Assembly: GCF_040183065.1 (NCBI RefSeq) | Contig: NC_091124.1 | Span: 62,504,501-62,568,500, forward strand | From: Periplaneta americana | Lineage: Eukaryota > Arthropoda > Insecta > Blattodea > Blattidae | Reading direction: 5' to 3' | DNA length: 64,000 nucleotides | Part shown: positions 1-12,500 of the stretch, piece by piece | Layout: each line of letters opens with the position of its first letter | Numbering within the stretch: the stretch's first letter is position 1 | Notes under the pieces: model-generated | What the model was told of the DNA's origin: nothing | Databases searched by the model: none | The model's input: the letters and a program-made list of their open reading frames with translations, nothing else | Made by a program: the position numbers and the translations under genes

Positions 1-131
1 ATACAAAATGGCTACCGGTATGTGCTTACCCTTTGCCCTAAATATAATTGAAATGTATGTCATATGACGTTTGCAGAGCATCAGAAGAAACATAAAAGTC
101 ACCGTTAATATTTTTGTGTATTTAATTTCAG

Positions 132-830
132 AAAACAGTGGATTTTATTCCCACCTGATAAAATCACAAATCTGTTACCAACTAGAATTCCTTATGAAGA
201 ATCAAGCATCTATAGCAACTTGAACTTTTATAGTCCTGATCCAGATCTAGCCAATGGTAAGTAGAGTAATTTTATTGTTTTTAGGACCCAGAGTTTTTTC
301 TAATGGTGAAGCAGGTAGTAGGTATTTTAGTCATTGATTAGAACAGTGATATTGTCCTAAAATTTACACGCAGAACAAACATAAATGCACAGGAATAACA
401 GATTGACTGAAATATTACGGTGATTTAACTTCACGATTGCTTCCTATGAACTTCCTTTTGATCTCATTCAGACGCTAAATAACCTGAGCTGTTAATAAAG
501 CGTCGTAAAATAACCTACTTAAAAAAATAGAAAGAATAGTACCGCACTTGGTTGGAATTGATCACATCTTTCCTAAAGAGCATACAAAGACAATCTCAGT
601 GTGGTTTTTAAATGTTTAGCAAGACAGTGTATGACTATATAGAAAATGGCAGTAAATTCTTCTCTTGTTGTTAGGGAAACTGGCAATTTGTCAGTCTGAT
701 TTAAAGTTAGTCGTGAACAGGGGCGGCTTTCGAAGAGGGGCTGCGGAGCTGCAGCACCCTCAGACATTTGTGGCTCTTGTCTCTTTTTATGTTGTGAAAT
801 ACGTTTATTATACAGTCTCTATTTAGCGGC

Positions 831-869
<39 letters not shown>

Positions 870-3800
870 CGCTCTCATTGACATATACGCAATCGCTAGT
901 GAAGTCACTTTCTCCCCTGGTGCTGCCAGAGTGAAGCCAGAGACAAGGACTATGGGTGAAGCCACTTCCTCCCCTGGAGCTGCCAGTCTCGTCTTGGATG
1001 CTTTGCGCGTTAGTTTTTCCCGCCCCTGCTGCCCCTGGCCATGAATCCAGAGTTTTCAGGCGCTGCAAAATTTGCAGCAGTTTGTCTGTAGCGCGCAGTT
1101 TTAAATACATTTTCTTTAATGTTGTGTAACAAGTGCAACAGTGTTTAATTCTGTACAATAATTACAGTCTATTCGGTTCAGTACCTTAACAATTCAGGAG
1201 AAATGTGAAATTAAGTGCTCATAAGTTGAATCTCATAATGAAAAGAGCCGCTAAACAAAATAGCCTACTAAGCTCGCATATTTTTTGGTGATTTATCCAG
1301 TATCCCTGCTTTCTTCTCTCGATCTTCATACAGTCTGTATTAGATTAATGTGTTTCAAAGACAATTCCATCAGCTGGGGAAACAAGATGGAATTTTAAAA
1401 TAAGAACAGTAAATGTTGTTCATGAGAAGAAGGAGCCATTGCTAGAATGTTTTCAAACCATAATGGAATCTGAAACATCTAACATCACAATAAATGAGGC
1501 AAGTGCCCTGGTGCGTGCTCTTGAAGATCCTGAATTCAATTTCTGGATCAGTTTTTTTTTTTTCATTTATTGATGTATCATGTACATATATTATACAACC
1601 AACTACAACATCGCCAGATATTTCTAAGGTTCAAATCTGCATATAAAACAATTAAATTATGGTTTATTTAACGACACTCGCAACTTCAGGGGTTATATCA
1701 GCGTCGCCGGTGTGCCGGAATTTTGTCCCTCAGGATTCTTTTAAATGCCAGTAAATCTACTGACATGAGCCTGTCTCATTTAAACACACTTAAATGCCAT
1801 CGATCTGGGCTGGGATCGAACCCACAACCGACTATGCTACCGAGGCCGACTCTGCATATCAAGCTTTGTTAATGCCATATGGAACAGTGCACAGTTGAGC
1901 AACGAGATCTGTGAAAATGAAAACCCTAAAAAGCGTCGTAAGGTCGAAGGGATTCAGAGAAGGGTTGCGGCAGCCAAGCAAATGTGTGATCTCATTATCA
2001 CACAAGCTAACACCCGATTCCAGTTCATAGATCATCTGATATTATCTTCTCTTCTGTGTCAAGAAAAATTTGAATGCTACAAAAGCTCATTTCCTGAAAA
2101 TGACCTAAATGTATGTGTGAAGCTTTTTCTAATGTTCGATAAAGACAAACTAAAAACAGAACTCATTGTGTTGTATCAGAGACAAGAATTCAGAAATATC
2201 AGTGACGCAGTCAAGCTCTTGCAGTTTCTTCTATCAGAGAACTTGCAGGTCTCATTTTCAGAAGTTATGAAACTACTACGCATAGCTATCACCATACCAA
2301 TGACAATTTCCGAACCAGAACGTTGCTTTTCGTGTTTGAAGAGAGTAAAATCCTATCTCAGAAATACGATGAGAGAAGAGAGACTGACCACATTAGCTAT
2401 GTTTTCCATTGTAAAGACTATGTTAAACGACATATCGGATTTTAATAAGAAGATGATTCAAAAGTTTGCAACCTACAAGACAAGGCGCATGGAACTAATA
2501 TTTAAATAAGGTTAGTTGCATGGTTTAGTTTTGTATGCAGCCCCCCTGAATTCAATACTCACGAGCCGCCACTGGTCTTGAATTAGTGCAGTAGTTTGTT
2601 CACCCAATGAAGAAAATCTTATTACTGGTTTAGAATATCAGCTATTGATTTAACAAGTCATATTTATAACTTGTACTTTGATCCTTACTCTATACAGTCC
2701 AAATATAAACTATTTGGCATCACTCGAATTTACATTTCCTTCTGTTTGTTCACTTACTTTGTTCCTTCACTTGTTCACTGTGATAATCTTACCAGAAAAG
2801 AATGGTGTCAAAGACTGATTAGTCGCTGTATTGGCAAAGATTTCGTGTAGAATATGTGCATGTAGGTTCATCTCTGTAACGCTAGACCCACATTGCGGTA
2901 AACAAACTGTTTTTGGTTGCTCAAAACAAAATGTTTGTTGCTGTTTTAAACATCTTCAGTACACACTGCAGCAAACAAGTCGTCATAAACTCATAACCAA
3001 GTACACATATGCTGTAATCCTTCAAATTAAAATTGTAAATAGCAGGACGTTTTTCTTGTCACACAACGAGCTTCTCGGCATCACACTCCATCTAAAAATT
3101 ATTTTATTTCACTTTAATAAAAAAAAAAGCTCAATTCGTTACAGTATCTGATAACTAGAGCCCGGATATTTGGCAAAATACCTTTTTTACTGGATGGAAA
3201 ATTATTTTAAAGAAATTAAGAACAGAGAAAAAAAGAGACATTTTCGTAGGAGTTTTTTCCCATCGATGTAGTAGTGCTGTAGTTTTTTACATTCATATCA
3301 CAGCCACAGTCATTCTCCGACTTTTCATCATGGTTATTTTCCTCGCAGAACTTCTCGCTACCTTCGAGAATTCCCTCTACCCATACATAAGTGTCATTGT
3401 CCATGTATTTGAAAAGATTCCTACATCTCTTCCCTCTTAGTACAAAAATCACAATGTATATATTAGTACATCTTGATTACACAACTTTTAACACTGTATC
3501 ACTTCGGAATATGTATTATATGACTTTCTTGTGTTAAATTCTATCGTACCTGGTTTACATGTTTCGACCTGTTATTGGTCGACCAGGTAGGTACGATAGA
3601 ATTTAACACAAGAAAGTCATATAATACATATTCCGAAGTATATTTTAGATTTTTGAAAGCAGAAGTTGTAGTTTTGCTTGAAATATGTGAACTAAGTTTT
3701 ATATTTCATTTTTAGTTCACATCCTGTTTTCTTTTTGAAGCCACAAAACAGATTACCTAAATAGGATTTTCAAGTTTAAACTCAGATTATCAAAATAGAT

Positions 3801-6800
3801 ACTCAGAGTTAGTTTGATGTTGGCAGTAATAATGACTACTATGTGTGATTTCAAGAGCAATACTAACATGTCCCATACTTTTCTATCAATTTTATGCAAC
3901 CTGTTTTCATATCAGCCTCATTTTCTTCAAAAGAATCATTATTTAAGAGTTTCTTTTGTATTATTCTTATTCTTTTCGCAGAAATTTGAAATAAATTTAA
4001 AATCATTCTACGACAATCTTCGCTCTTCAACATTAACTCCATTTCTTCTAATGGCATACTGTACATCCAATTATTTTCACATATCACTTTAGGATTCTTT
4101 GTCATTTTTCAGTTCATCTTGTTTTTATTTATCGACATGCAGCCTGCTAAACTATAGTCCTGTTGCAATGTGGGCCTAATCTAACATTATTAACACTGGA
4201 AGCTCATTTACGTAACTTCCTTGTTACTAAAGTGCTGCCAACACAAATTGTGCCCTTATATTTCAGACCTGCAAGAAGCATATGTTGTAACCTTAAATCC
4301 AGGAGAAGTGTTATTTGTTCCACATCACTGGTGGCACTTTGTTCAGAATTTGGGGACAGCAGTGAGCATTAATTCCTGGATTCCTTTGGTAAGATTGCAT
4401 CCTGTCATTTTATATAGGTTATATTAGACTATATGGTATTACAACGTCTAACATCCCCTTCCTTCATAACGATGTTATGTTGTAGATCATATTAGACGTA
4501 AAATACGTCTTTCCCTACACCGAGTATGTACACCTATTCTGGGATCCATGATGAATAAAAAAAATGGCAGAATTTCAAATGCATATTGTGACAACAGTGT
4601 GAGCCACAGCCAAATGCTATATGGCAGCCCTGGGCGTAAGAGAGGAAGTGAAAGGGATGGAGAAACCCCCACTTACATTATCTTATAAACAAATGCAGAA
4701 TAAGGCTGTATGCATCAGTGGTGGATTTTAGGCGACCAGCAAGAGTCAAAAGTTTGTGAAAGCTATGATGCCCACCTGATACAATCCGTCACTGATCTTC
4801 CTGTCTGCTCGTACTGCATCAAAACATAAGTGGAGTGGGGAATTAAGGGGTCTTCTGCAGTGACTCAATCGAGTTAATAGTGCCGAGGCCTGCTAAATGG
4901 GCATGAGGGCGTTGAATTTGCGTATAAAATTAGCCGTTTTGTGCAGCCTCTCTCAAGAATATCTCAGCATCGAGATCAGCTATAGACCTGTGCGATCACT
5001 TGTTTGATTTGTAATCGCGAGTTCTGCAATATTAAAGTGATAATGGACATGTATGAGTGTACACTTTGAGTGAGCTATAGTGAAAAATTTGTTCTGAGCT
5101 GGGACTTATTTTTGAATGTCATTTCATATGACGAGAAAATAAATTGTATGTACTTCATTAATTACTTCTGTTATCATAGACCCATACTTTCCATTTTCAA
5201 ATCGAAACAAAAATAAAACATTCATACAATACAATTATAGTTTCATTCCCTAAATTAGATGATGTACTCTAAATGCCAGTGTATTCCTGATACAATGTAG
5301 AATTCTTTTTGTTTTTAATTAGCTACAGTAGACAATGTAAACATTCGAACTGCATAAAGAAAAAGAATTGATGTCGATTCTATAGATGAGTGAGAAATGC
5401 TGAGTTGTTCTAACATAATAATAGCATAGTTACTAACAGCATGGGTTCTGGCAGCGATCCTGGGGAAATCCGCAGTTCTGACACTTCAGTGTAAGAATCA
5501 AAATAGATAAGGTGTCATATTTTTTTGCATTAAGAGTGTTTATAAGAAGCACTGTACCCTATCATTTCAGTTTCCATAATCTCATTACTATGGGACATTT
5601 GAATGAGCCAGAGATATAGACCGGGAACTGAATTGTGGTAGGTGGTCCATGAGGGGATGAAAGAAGAAGAGGTTCATTATCCTACAGTTTGGTTATGATC
5701 TTTTAGAGTTGAAAGTAGAACATTTTCTGTATTGGTTGTTACATTCCAGGGAATGGTTTTGGCTTTTCAGAAGTTTCATATGTATTGTTACTGTTTTCGT
5801 TCGAGTTATTACAGACGTTTATAAGAACGCATTTAAAAGATTCATTCATTCATAGTGTTCTGTCCAAGGGCAGGTCTTTCACTGCAAACCCAGCATTCTC
5901 CAGTCTTACCTATTTTCTGCCTTCCTCTTAAAGATTTTATAAGATTAGCACATGTTATATAAACATCCACTTTTTTACATCCTGAACAGTTGTTTCTGTG
6001 TATTTGCTTTAGATTTAACATTTTAAAATGACTATTACACTTTTACTACGTCACACTACTTTTGACCAATAAAACGGTACGAAAGGACGTCTTTCAACCA
6101 ATCATGGCTGGTTATCGCACAATTTTATCGCGTCCCTAGCATTTGTTTAATTTTATCGCGTCCCTAGCATTTGTTTATTTTTATCACTACCCTAGCATTT
6201 GTTTCTTTGTTTGCCAACATTTCAAACTGCACTGGTCTGGATGTCAAAAAACAGAAAATTACAAACCACTCCAGTCGATGCACAGCACTTTCAAATATGA
6301 CTCACATTGGCATTCAAGAACAAGAATTAATAAAGATCACTGGTCATATATGAAGAGCATCATTCGGAAATCCTGAATAAGTTGAGGGATACACCATGTA
6401 CATCAACGAGTTCACTTCTTTTACGCATATGTCCAATATAACATCAACTGAACCACCAACCACTAAAACATTCAAATTTGAAAATTGTACTTTCAATAAT
6501 TGTTTCTTTTAAAATTATTCATGTTTATTTTTTATTTCATCATCGTTAATTAAAACGTTTCTTGTTTATTTCATCATCCCTATTTAAAACTTTCCTAACA
6601 CTTGTTTATATTATTTAGGTTATGTTTGTTATGGCTTCTGCTATATGATATTATGGATAATCACGTATCAGAGATTGTTTAATACTAAGATTTATTGAAA
6701 ATCATTTGTCAAGTGACGTTGATTACTGGGATCCAGATGATTGAAGTGGAATGCAAATGTTTTAATAAAAACGAAACTGAATCAACAAAGCCTTCTTGAC

Positions 6801-8723
6801 TAGTAAACCGTCCACAGAGTTCAATGAAGATTCCATAGTTGACACAACTGATAACAAGAAAACATAATCATAAAACACTACTGCCATCTAGCGTAATGTT
6901 GAGATGGTACAATAATACATTTGAAGACAGTTGTATTTTCGTAAGCCAATTAATATTTTATTGTATTGGAGTACTTTATTACTTCTAATCTTTATATACT
7001 TTCTTCTAATCGTATAATAGTCAATTAAATCCCACTCAAGTTTTGATTTTCTCTAGATAAATGAAAACCTCTAGTGAGATTACTGTTGATAAAACGGCTG
7101 AATGAAAGAAGAAATTATGTGTAGAACACAATGGAATGTACATAGGCACAATAGTTGCTATATCATGTTCTAAAGTGAGAATATTGTATTCTCATCTTGA
7201 AGCTTCTCCACGTATAATTAATATATACAGTACCGGTACACTTGTAATTAATAATTTATTATATATATATATATATTTTTTTTTGTGCAGCCATCAGATG
7301 ATGAAAGTAGATTGGAAGAAGCTCTTGTCCGATTCTTTGTCTCTCAAGTGTGCAAGGGTTTGTCGGAGCAAGAACTATGTGTATTACTTAATCCAAATGA
7401 GGTAGGTATGAAATAAATCTGTAAATAATACTGAGTCAGTGCTCCTAATCCTGTATCTGAATGCCATAGAACCTCACTAATCCGAATTCGGGTCCACACC
7501 CGGACGGATTAGCAACCTGTTTCCATCAATGATTTCCCACCCTATCTCGTAGCATAAATTGAGCATTAATTTTAATCTGTTCTAATCTGAATGTCTGCAT
7601 GCGAATATAATACGCATTCCAGTTTTCAAGTCGGCATTTTCTCAAAAAGGTGTGTATTATAATCGCGTAAATATGGTATGAAAAAATATAGTATGTCACT
7701 TGTATCTCATATGTTTGTTCTCTGACTTGCCACAGTTGCATGATATTATATTGACACTTAAGTATTTTCCTTGTGAAGACAACAGTGTTGCAAAGTTTAT
7801 ATAAAACCTTTCAGTTTCTAAGGATTTCTGTAAGTATTTTCACAACATTAATAGAGAGAAGTATGTGATATTCATTAAATCTCTTTACTCCTCTCAAAAA
7901 TGAAACTTATTGTTATCACAACAAAAGAATCGACTTCTGATGGCTCTAGTGAAGCACGTGAAAGCTACAGGACTAGGGTGTGATGTTGCAGCTAGCAACA
8001 TTCCCTACCCATCCTTGGGGGCAGATAGCAGACAGACATTGCTGATAAACACGAAACGAAGTATTTACATTACGATGGCAACTGAGCTAAGGATCTACAT
8101 GGCAGAACTGTCCTCACTTGCCTTGTGGTGCCAAAAAGGCAAGCGATGAATGTAGTTCTTGTTGGCTGGTTGATCAGAGTAGACGTTACATAGCTGTCAG
8201 AAGTTTATTCTTTTTTTGTGGTCTGTTGAGCAAACAATTCTGATTCCTTACTTGGACTTGCACAGTGGCTTTTTTAGTTTTTCATGATTATCATACCTTA
8301 TATATCAGCAAACAAATCTTCTTCTAGGAAAACTTGGTGGAAGATCCGGTTTCTAAGTTGGTGCAGCAAATTGAAGTCTGTCGGGAGATATGTCAGCAGA
8401 AAAGTGCCAGTATTGGTGATTTCATGTTGGATGCGACAAGTTCGAAAAAGCCAAAATTAGTGAAAGACAGTGAAACGCAGTTCTATGGTGAAACATCAGA
8501 AGAGGATTTTCTCTCCAAATTTAAGAACTTCATTAGTATTGTGCCCAAGTATTCAGCAGCACATTGCAGGAGCTTGCTGCATGAAAAGTGGAAACAGTTC
8601 ACTTTACAGAAGAAGGAGACAGCACTAGCAGCTGATGACAATAAGTTGCTGGATGTAGTGAATGCTTTCTGTCATCCAGATGTAATTGCCAAGGTTAAAG
8701 ATAGGATTTTATCAAAAAAGTGA
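132..8723 (+). CDS. HSPBAP1: HSPBAP1-like JmjC protein, 3' four exons (partial)
   Basis: Exons are 132-256, 4267-4388, 7291-7401 and 8328-8723. Base 132 completes a codon begun upstream, every junction is GT..AG, and together they give the last 250 residues and a TGA stop. Exon peptides include KQWILFPP, LLPTRIPYEESS, then GEVLFVPHHWWHFV and SINSWIPL. These are the second half of the JmjC fold, with the distal histidine of the Fe(II) site in the HHWWH stretch; the first HxD ligand must lie upstream of the window. The last two exons (PSDDESRLEEALVRFF, LVEDPVSKLVQQIEVCREI) form the helical C-terminal tail. Known for the family: PASS1/HSPBAP1 is a 2-oxoglutarate-oxygenase-like protein that binds HSP27 in mammals; its substrate is unclear. 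The first intron in view (257-4266) holds a hAT copy and a palindrome. The gene is convergent with ETFB. Short ORFs inside the introns do not join the frame. Confidence 0.9.
1645..1850 (-). mobile_element. tRNA-derived SINE inserted in the hAT copy
   Basis: Read on the minus strand it opens with gtcggcctcggtagcatag, an A-box-like tRNA head, then a B box gggttcgatccc, and ends with gtcgttaaataaacca. It is flanked by a 9-bp target duplication tctgcatat at 1636-1644 and 1851-1859, so both ends are defined. A second, 3'-truncated copy of the same family is at 18432-18592. Confidence 0.85.
1895..2509 (+). pseudogene. hAT transposase C-terminal fragment
   Basis: A 204-codon open stretch that encodes the C-terminal catalytic and dimerisation region of a hAT transposase, with IAITIPMTISEPERCFS as the core motif. 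Its start codon is only the first Met after the SINE. Upstream of the SINE the same protein continues (RALEDPEFNFWI near 1525), and the short stretch between the SINE and 1895 also reads as transposase. It is part of a dead element, not a host gene. Confidence 0.8.
3501..3639. repeat. Long near-perfect palindrome (foldback)
   Basis: The left arm 3501-3554 begins acttcggaatatgtattata and the right arm 3582-3639 is its reverse complement, differing mainly by a 4-bp tacc duplication near the loop. The loop includes acatgtttcgacctgttat, a string resembling motifs that I recall from insect non-autonomous elements. It sits in an HSPBAP1 intron. The near identity of the arms suggests recent formation or arm-to-arm conversion. 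Confidence 0.85.
4815..4909. repeat. Dispersed 95-bp repeat, copy 1
   Basis: Closely matches 15331-15424 in the same orientation, sharing for example caatcgagttaatagtgccg and aggcctgctaaatgggca. No coding capacity or terminal repeats are seen, and the family is not recognised. It lies downstream of HSPBAP1 exon 4267-4388. Confidence 0.7.
4910..5840. other. Intronic DNA with nothing recognised
   Basis: AT-rich HSPBAP1 intron sequence. No coding exon, RNA gene or bounded repeat was recognised. Confidence 0.5.
5841..5930 (-). mobile_element. LINE 3'-end fragment with ATGA tail
   Basis: On the minus strand it matches the 3' terminus of the LINE at 33343-34120 (ggcagaaaataggtaagact, then cagtgaaagacctgccct), followed by a short (ATGA)n tail at 5841-5853. 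It is a heavily 5'-truncated copy. The same 3' end occurs again at 51681 on the plus strand. Confidence 0.75.
6121..6206. repeat. Tandem repeat, about 27-bp unit, three copies
   Basis: Two near-identical units containing ttttatcgcgtccctagcat are followed by a third, diverged unit (ttttatcactaccctagcat). It lies in an HSPBAP1 intron, and no function is apparent. Confidence 0.75.
6207..7290. other. Intronic DNA before HSPBAP1 exon 7291
   Basis: AT-rich intron with a (TA)n run ending about 7275, just before the polypyrimidine tract and acceptor at 7290. No gene or bounded element was recognised. Confidence 0.5.
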
Positions 8724-8778
8724 AAATTCACTAATTTGATTTAATTTTAATCTTTGTAATTGTAACGGTTATAAAGTC

Positions 8779-8784
8779 AATATA
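8779..8784 (+). terminator. Possible HSPBAP1 poly(A) signal (AATATA)
   Basis: A variant hexamer 56 bases past the HSPBAP1 stop codon. No canonical AATAAA was seen nearer, so the assignment is weak. Confidence 0.3.
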
Positions 8785-9069
8785 CAAAACCTCTAATGGC
8801 TTAGCTTCTCAGTTTGTAATTTTTGATCTTGCTTCCTTCATAAGAATTCATTATGTTTTAGTAATGGTAAACGTACTGACATGGTAAATGATTTCATAAG
8901 GTATTTCACCATCACCACTTGAATAATCAGGCTCCTTTCTATACTTAATGTACATTTTATTAGTTATTGTAACTATACCTTTGTAACTTTATTTGTTTAT
9001 TTTTCATATTTACGAGTTATGGTATTGTGTATCGAGTAGTGTTATTGCAGCTGTTCCGTTCCCAGCAGA

Positions 9070-9464
9070 TCTCATGACAGTACCTGGTGCAGGCATGGCA
9101 GCCCGGAGATTGAAACTTTAGCACATGTCTTGGGATTCTGTGAACAGGGATTGCTCGTGAGGAACTCTTAGACATCATCTTATAAGATCCAAAATTGCTG
9201 CAGCATTAAGAAGTTAAGGGCTGGATAGTAGCAGAAGAAATCTCCTGTCTAGCTGAAAATGGGTCAACGAGACGAGTCGATATTTTTGCGTACAATGCTG
9301 ACACTAAACAGGTCATCATTGTTTTGAAGTAGGATGTCATCAGTCAGCCGAGGTCCACCATGAGAAGAAGTCGATCTATGAGCCTACAGTCAACTATTTC
9401 AAGCTGAAATATGCCTTAATTCACGTTGAGGTATTCAGCTTGCTCATAGGTGCTCGAGGAACTA
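9070..9464 (+). mobile_element. Old LINE fossil, C-terminal endonuclease part (left piece)
   Basis: Plus-strand frames give ETLAHVLGFCEQGLLVRNS near 9112, STRRVDIFAYNADTKQVII near 9268 and YEPTVNYFKLKYALIHVEVF near 9381. The cysteine-histidine knuckle followed by an R..D..Y segment resembles the C-terminal restriction-like endonuclease region of R2/NeSL-type LINEs; that clade call is an inference. Several frame breaks are present. The reading is cut at 9464 by the I-type LINE and resumes at 15007. Confidence 0.6.
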
Positions 9465-9594
9465 GTTGTTGTTTTGATTTCTTTATGGACGTCCTATTGC
9501 CTTTTCTCCTGGAAGGCAATTTCAACGTCCTTATGGACCAACATTAGTTCCTTATCTGAATTATTATCTTATCGAGTTGTTTATACTCTTAGCC

Positions 9595-12500
9595 TTATAG
9601 CTTCATTTTACATCTACGTATGTGTCGTAGAAGTGCTTTCAATATTGGGATCTTATTAGTATCTATTAGGTTTGGTATTGAAAATGGACCATTCCCCTGT
9701 ATTGAACTAACTTCAGATATAAATTTCTGTGCTTGAGAGGAGATACGGTTGCATCTTAGTAGAACATGATTAATGTCCCTCCACTGTCCACACACACATC
9801 TTGCTGAATCCGCCCTTTGTATCCTATATTGGTATGCTGGGGTCAGTGCTACCTTGTGCTTGATGTTCATTATGGTTGTTATCTCATATCTGGTTAGTGC
9901 TTTGGTTAGATATATCGGTTTCAGTTTTTTTCCTTCCCTTCTTTGTATTGACTGGATATGTTGTAGTTGAAAGTCCTGCGTCGTTATCCGTTCATAGGTG
10001 GTTAAGGAAATATGTGTCGCGGATTTTGCCAGCGTGTCAACATATTCATTTCCTTGTATTCCTGTGTGACTTGGAATCCAGACCAATTGGATGTCATTGT
10101 TCGCTATTTGTAATTCTGATATCAGCTGTTTGCAGTGTATTTCGGCCATAGATCTTGTAATATTTACTGTTGTATTTTTAATGGCTTGTAGTGCACTCCT
10201 CGAATCGATGAGTATCCGTATACAGGCTTCTTGACTGCTACGTATAGAGATCAGCGCTTCTTCCACAGCCCTAATTTCTGCCATGAAAATAGAGGAATTT
10301 TTATGTAATCCAATAACTTTTTGTTCTCCATTGGTTTTATTATAATATGCAGCTCCCGTACCTTCATTCATTTTCGATCCGTCTGTGTAAATTTCCTGTA
10401 TATTCGGGTGATCCCTTTTCAATTGTTGGGAATATTCTAGAAATTCTGCCCTACTAGTATATCGATTTGTGAACTGTATCATCTCTTCTGGTATATTATT
10501 TATGATAACTTGGTAGCTAGTACAGAAAACCGGGAAGCAGGGAGATGTATAAATTGCAGAGGAAGTATAATATTTCCCAAAAATCTTGATGTATTGCGGG
10601 CTAGTACCTATCCTGTTCTCTCCCCCTCTTCGTACTAGTAATGGGTACAGCCATTTGAGCTTTTTGTATAGATAAGACTCTGTGTTGGAGAATACCGTTT
10701 TCATAATCTGATGACAGGCTCTTATTTGTTGAGTGTAGAATTTTGCCAATTGTAATTCCTGAAAGATTTTGATTTTTTTGGGTTTCCCTCTCACTCCCAC
10801 TATTTGTTTGGCTATTCCATAGATCATTGTCAATAATTTGCTCTGGAGTGACTTATTTGGGTGAGGGAGTGCCCCTATACCATATTCCAAGACCGATTGT
10901 ATCATATTATTGTACAGTAATTTTAGTGTTTTGGGGTGATTTCCCCATCTCCGACCCGTAATATGTTGGAAAATCCTCTTCCTATTATTAATTTTTTGGA
11001 TAACAAAGTTATAGTGGTCGGATCCTGTCTCACTAGTGTTCAGGATCACCCCTAAGAATTTACATTTTAGTACTGTTTGCAGAGTATCGGCCCCCATTTT
11101 GATGTAATGGCATTCTTCTTGTCGGGTCTTAGCCTGTGTCATGTGTAGGTGTTGGCATTTCCTAGGGTTAACATCCAATCCTAATCTCTCTAATTCTGAG
11201 ATCACCATATTTATATCACTTTGGTGTCGACTTGATTTTTCCTGAAACTCATTTTTATGATAGGTGTAATATAAGGCTATGTCATCATCGTATAATATCA
11301 TTTTTGTAGTTTGAAGTGGTAGTGTGCTCAGAGATGCTATGTATATAGTGAAAAGGATTGGACTTGGGGCTGATCCCTAGGGTAAGCCTGTGGAGGATGT
11401 CCTTATTTCTGTAATCGAGAATACTGGTTGCAGTCTTATCTTTCTGTCAGTCATTAATAAATTTATTAATTTAATAAACATCGGTGGGAGTTGTATGGTC
11501 TGTAATATATGTATTAACATTGCGATGTTGACCGAGTCGTATGCCCTAGATAAGTCTAGGAAGATGACCGACATTCTTTTCTTTAAAAGTTGGGCTATTT
11601 TTGCTTCTGTATTAATCGTGATGACGTTCCAAATTGTGCTGTATCCTTTTCGGAATCGGTATTGGTTGGACAGCCATAGCCCATATCTTTCCAGGTAAAA
11701 GGATAATCTTGTTGCCAGAATTTTCTCGAAGATTTTTCTGAGAACATTACCCAAAGCTATGGGCTATAATGTGTTACCTGATCCCCTACCGTGTTAGGTT
11801 TTTGGATTGGAAGTACATTGAAGTCTTTCCAACTTTCCGGTATGCTCGGCTGAACTAGTAATTGCGAAAGGAGATGTGCCATGTGGTGTATTACATGCTC
11901 CGGAAAAACCTCTAGGCTGCTGTATGTGATGTTGTCGGGTCCTGGGGCAGAATGATTTCTATGGGATTTTAGTATATTGTGGATTTCTGTACTGGAAATA
12001 GATTGTAGTAATTCTGATGGAATGTTATTCGTAGGATAGTCATATACCTGTACTATATCATCTGGTGCTATAAGTTTTAGGAAATCATATTGTAATTTTG
12101 TGTTGAGCTGTATAGGTGAGGTGTTCCGTGCTTTATAGCCAGTAAACCATTTGATGTTGTTCCATATGTCTGTTGATGATGTGTGCGCTGTAATTTGGGT
12201 CATGTAGGCCCTCCAGGCTGATCGTTTATATTTATTTACTATTCTTTTAACTTTGGTGTATTGTTGTCTGACGGCCATAAATGTGAATAACATATCTGAA
12301 ACATATATATGCACCTTCTTCTTATCGCAATTTCTTTTTGGATGTTACCGTTCCACCACTTTGGTTTTAATTTCGTGGCATTTTTCTTCGTGGTCATAGG
12401 CGGGTAATTTACATCAAGGTGGTGATAAATAGTGTTTTGAAATTCGTCTATGGATGTACAGTCTATTAGTTTATCTTGTAGGTCAGCTGCTACCCTGATC

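Larger units (their letters stand above)
718..2574 (+). mobile_element. hAT DNA transposon, decayed, with recognisable ends
   Basis: Terminal inverted repeats are CAGGGGCGGCT at 718 and, reversed, CAGTGGCGGCT at 2574. They are flanked by an 8-bp target duplication with one mismatch: gtcgtgaa (710-717) and gtcttgaa (2575-2582). Transposase remnants on the plus strand are homologous to the ZMYM1-like hAT lineage: IFFGDLSSIPAFFSR near 1278, TRWNFKIRTVNVV near 1386, and a 204-codon stretch 1895-2509 with the hATC dimerisation core SEPERCFSCLKRVKSYLRNT. The copy carries frameshifts and stops, lacks the N-terminal BED/DDE part, and was later entered by a SINE at 1645-1850. It lies in an HSPBAP1 intron. 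Confidence 0.85.

Noticed and set aside
3216-4105. Minus-strand ORFs (78 and 80 codons) on both sides of the palindrome, as a possible split gene
   Set aside because: No domain that I can name, the composition is biased, and the frames do not join convincingly; probably chance or a very old transposase.
7910-8149. 79-codon ORF in an HSPBAP1 intron
   Set aside because: No family resemblance, no splice fit with neighbouring exons.
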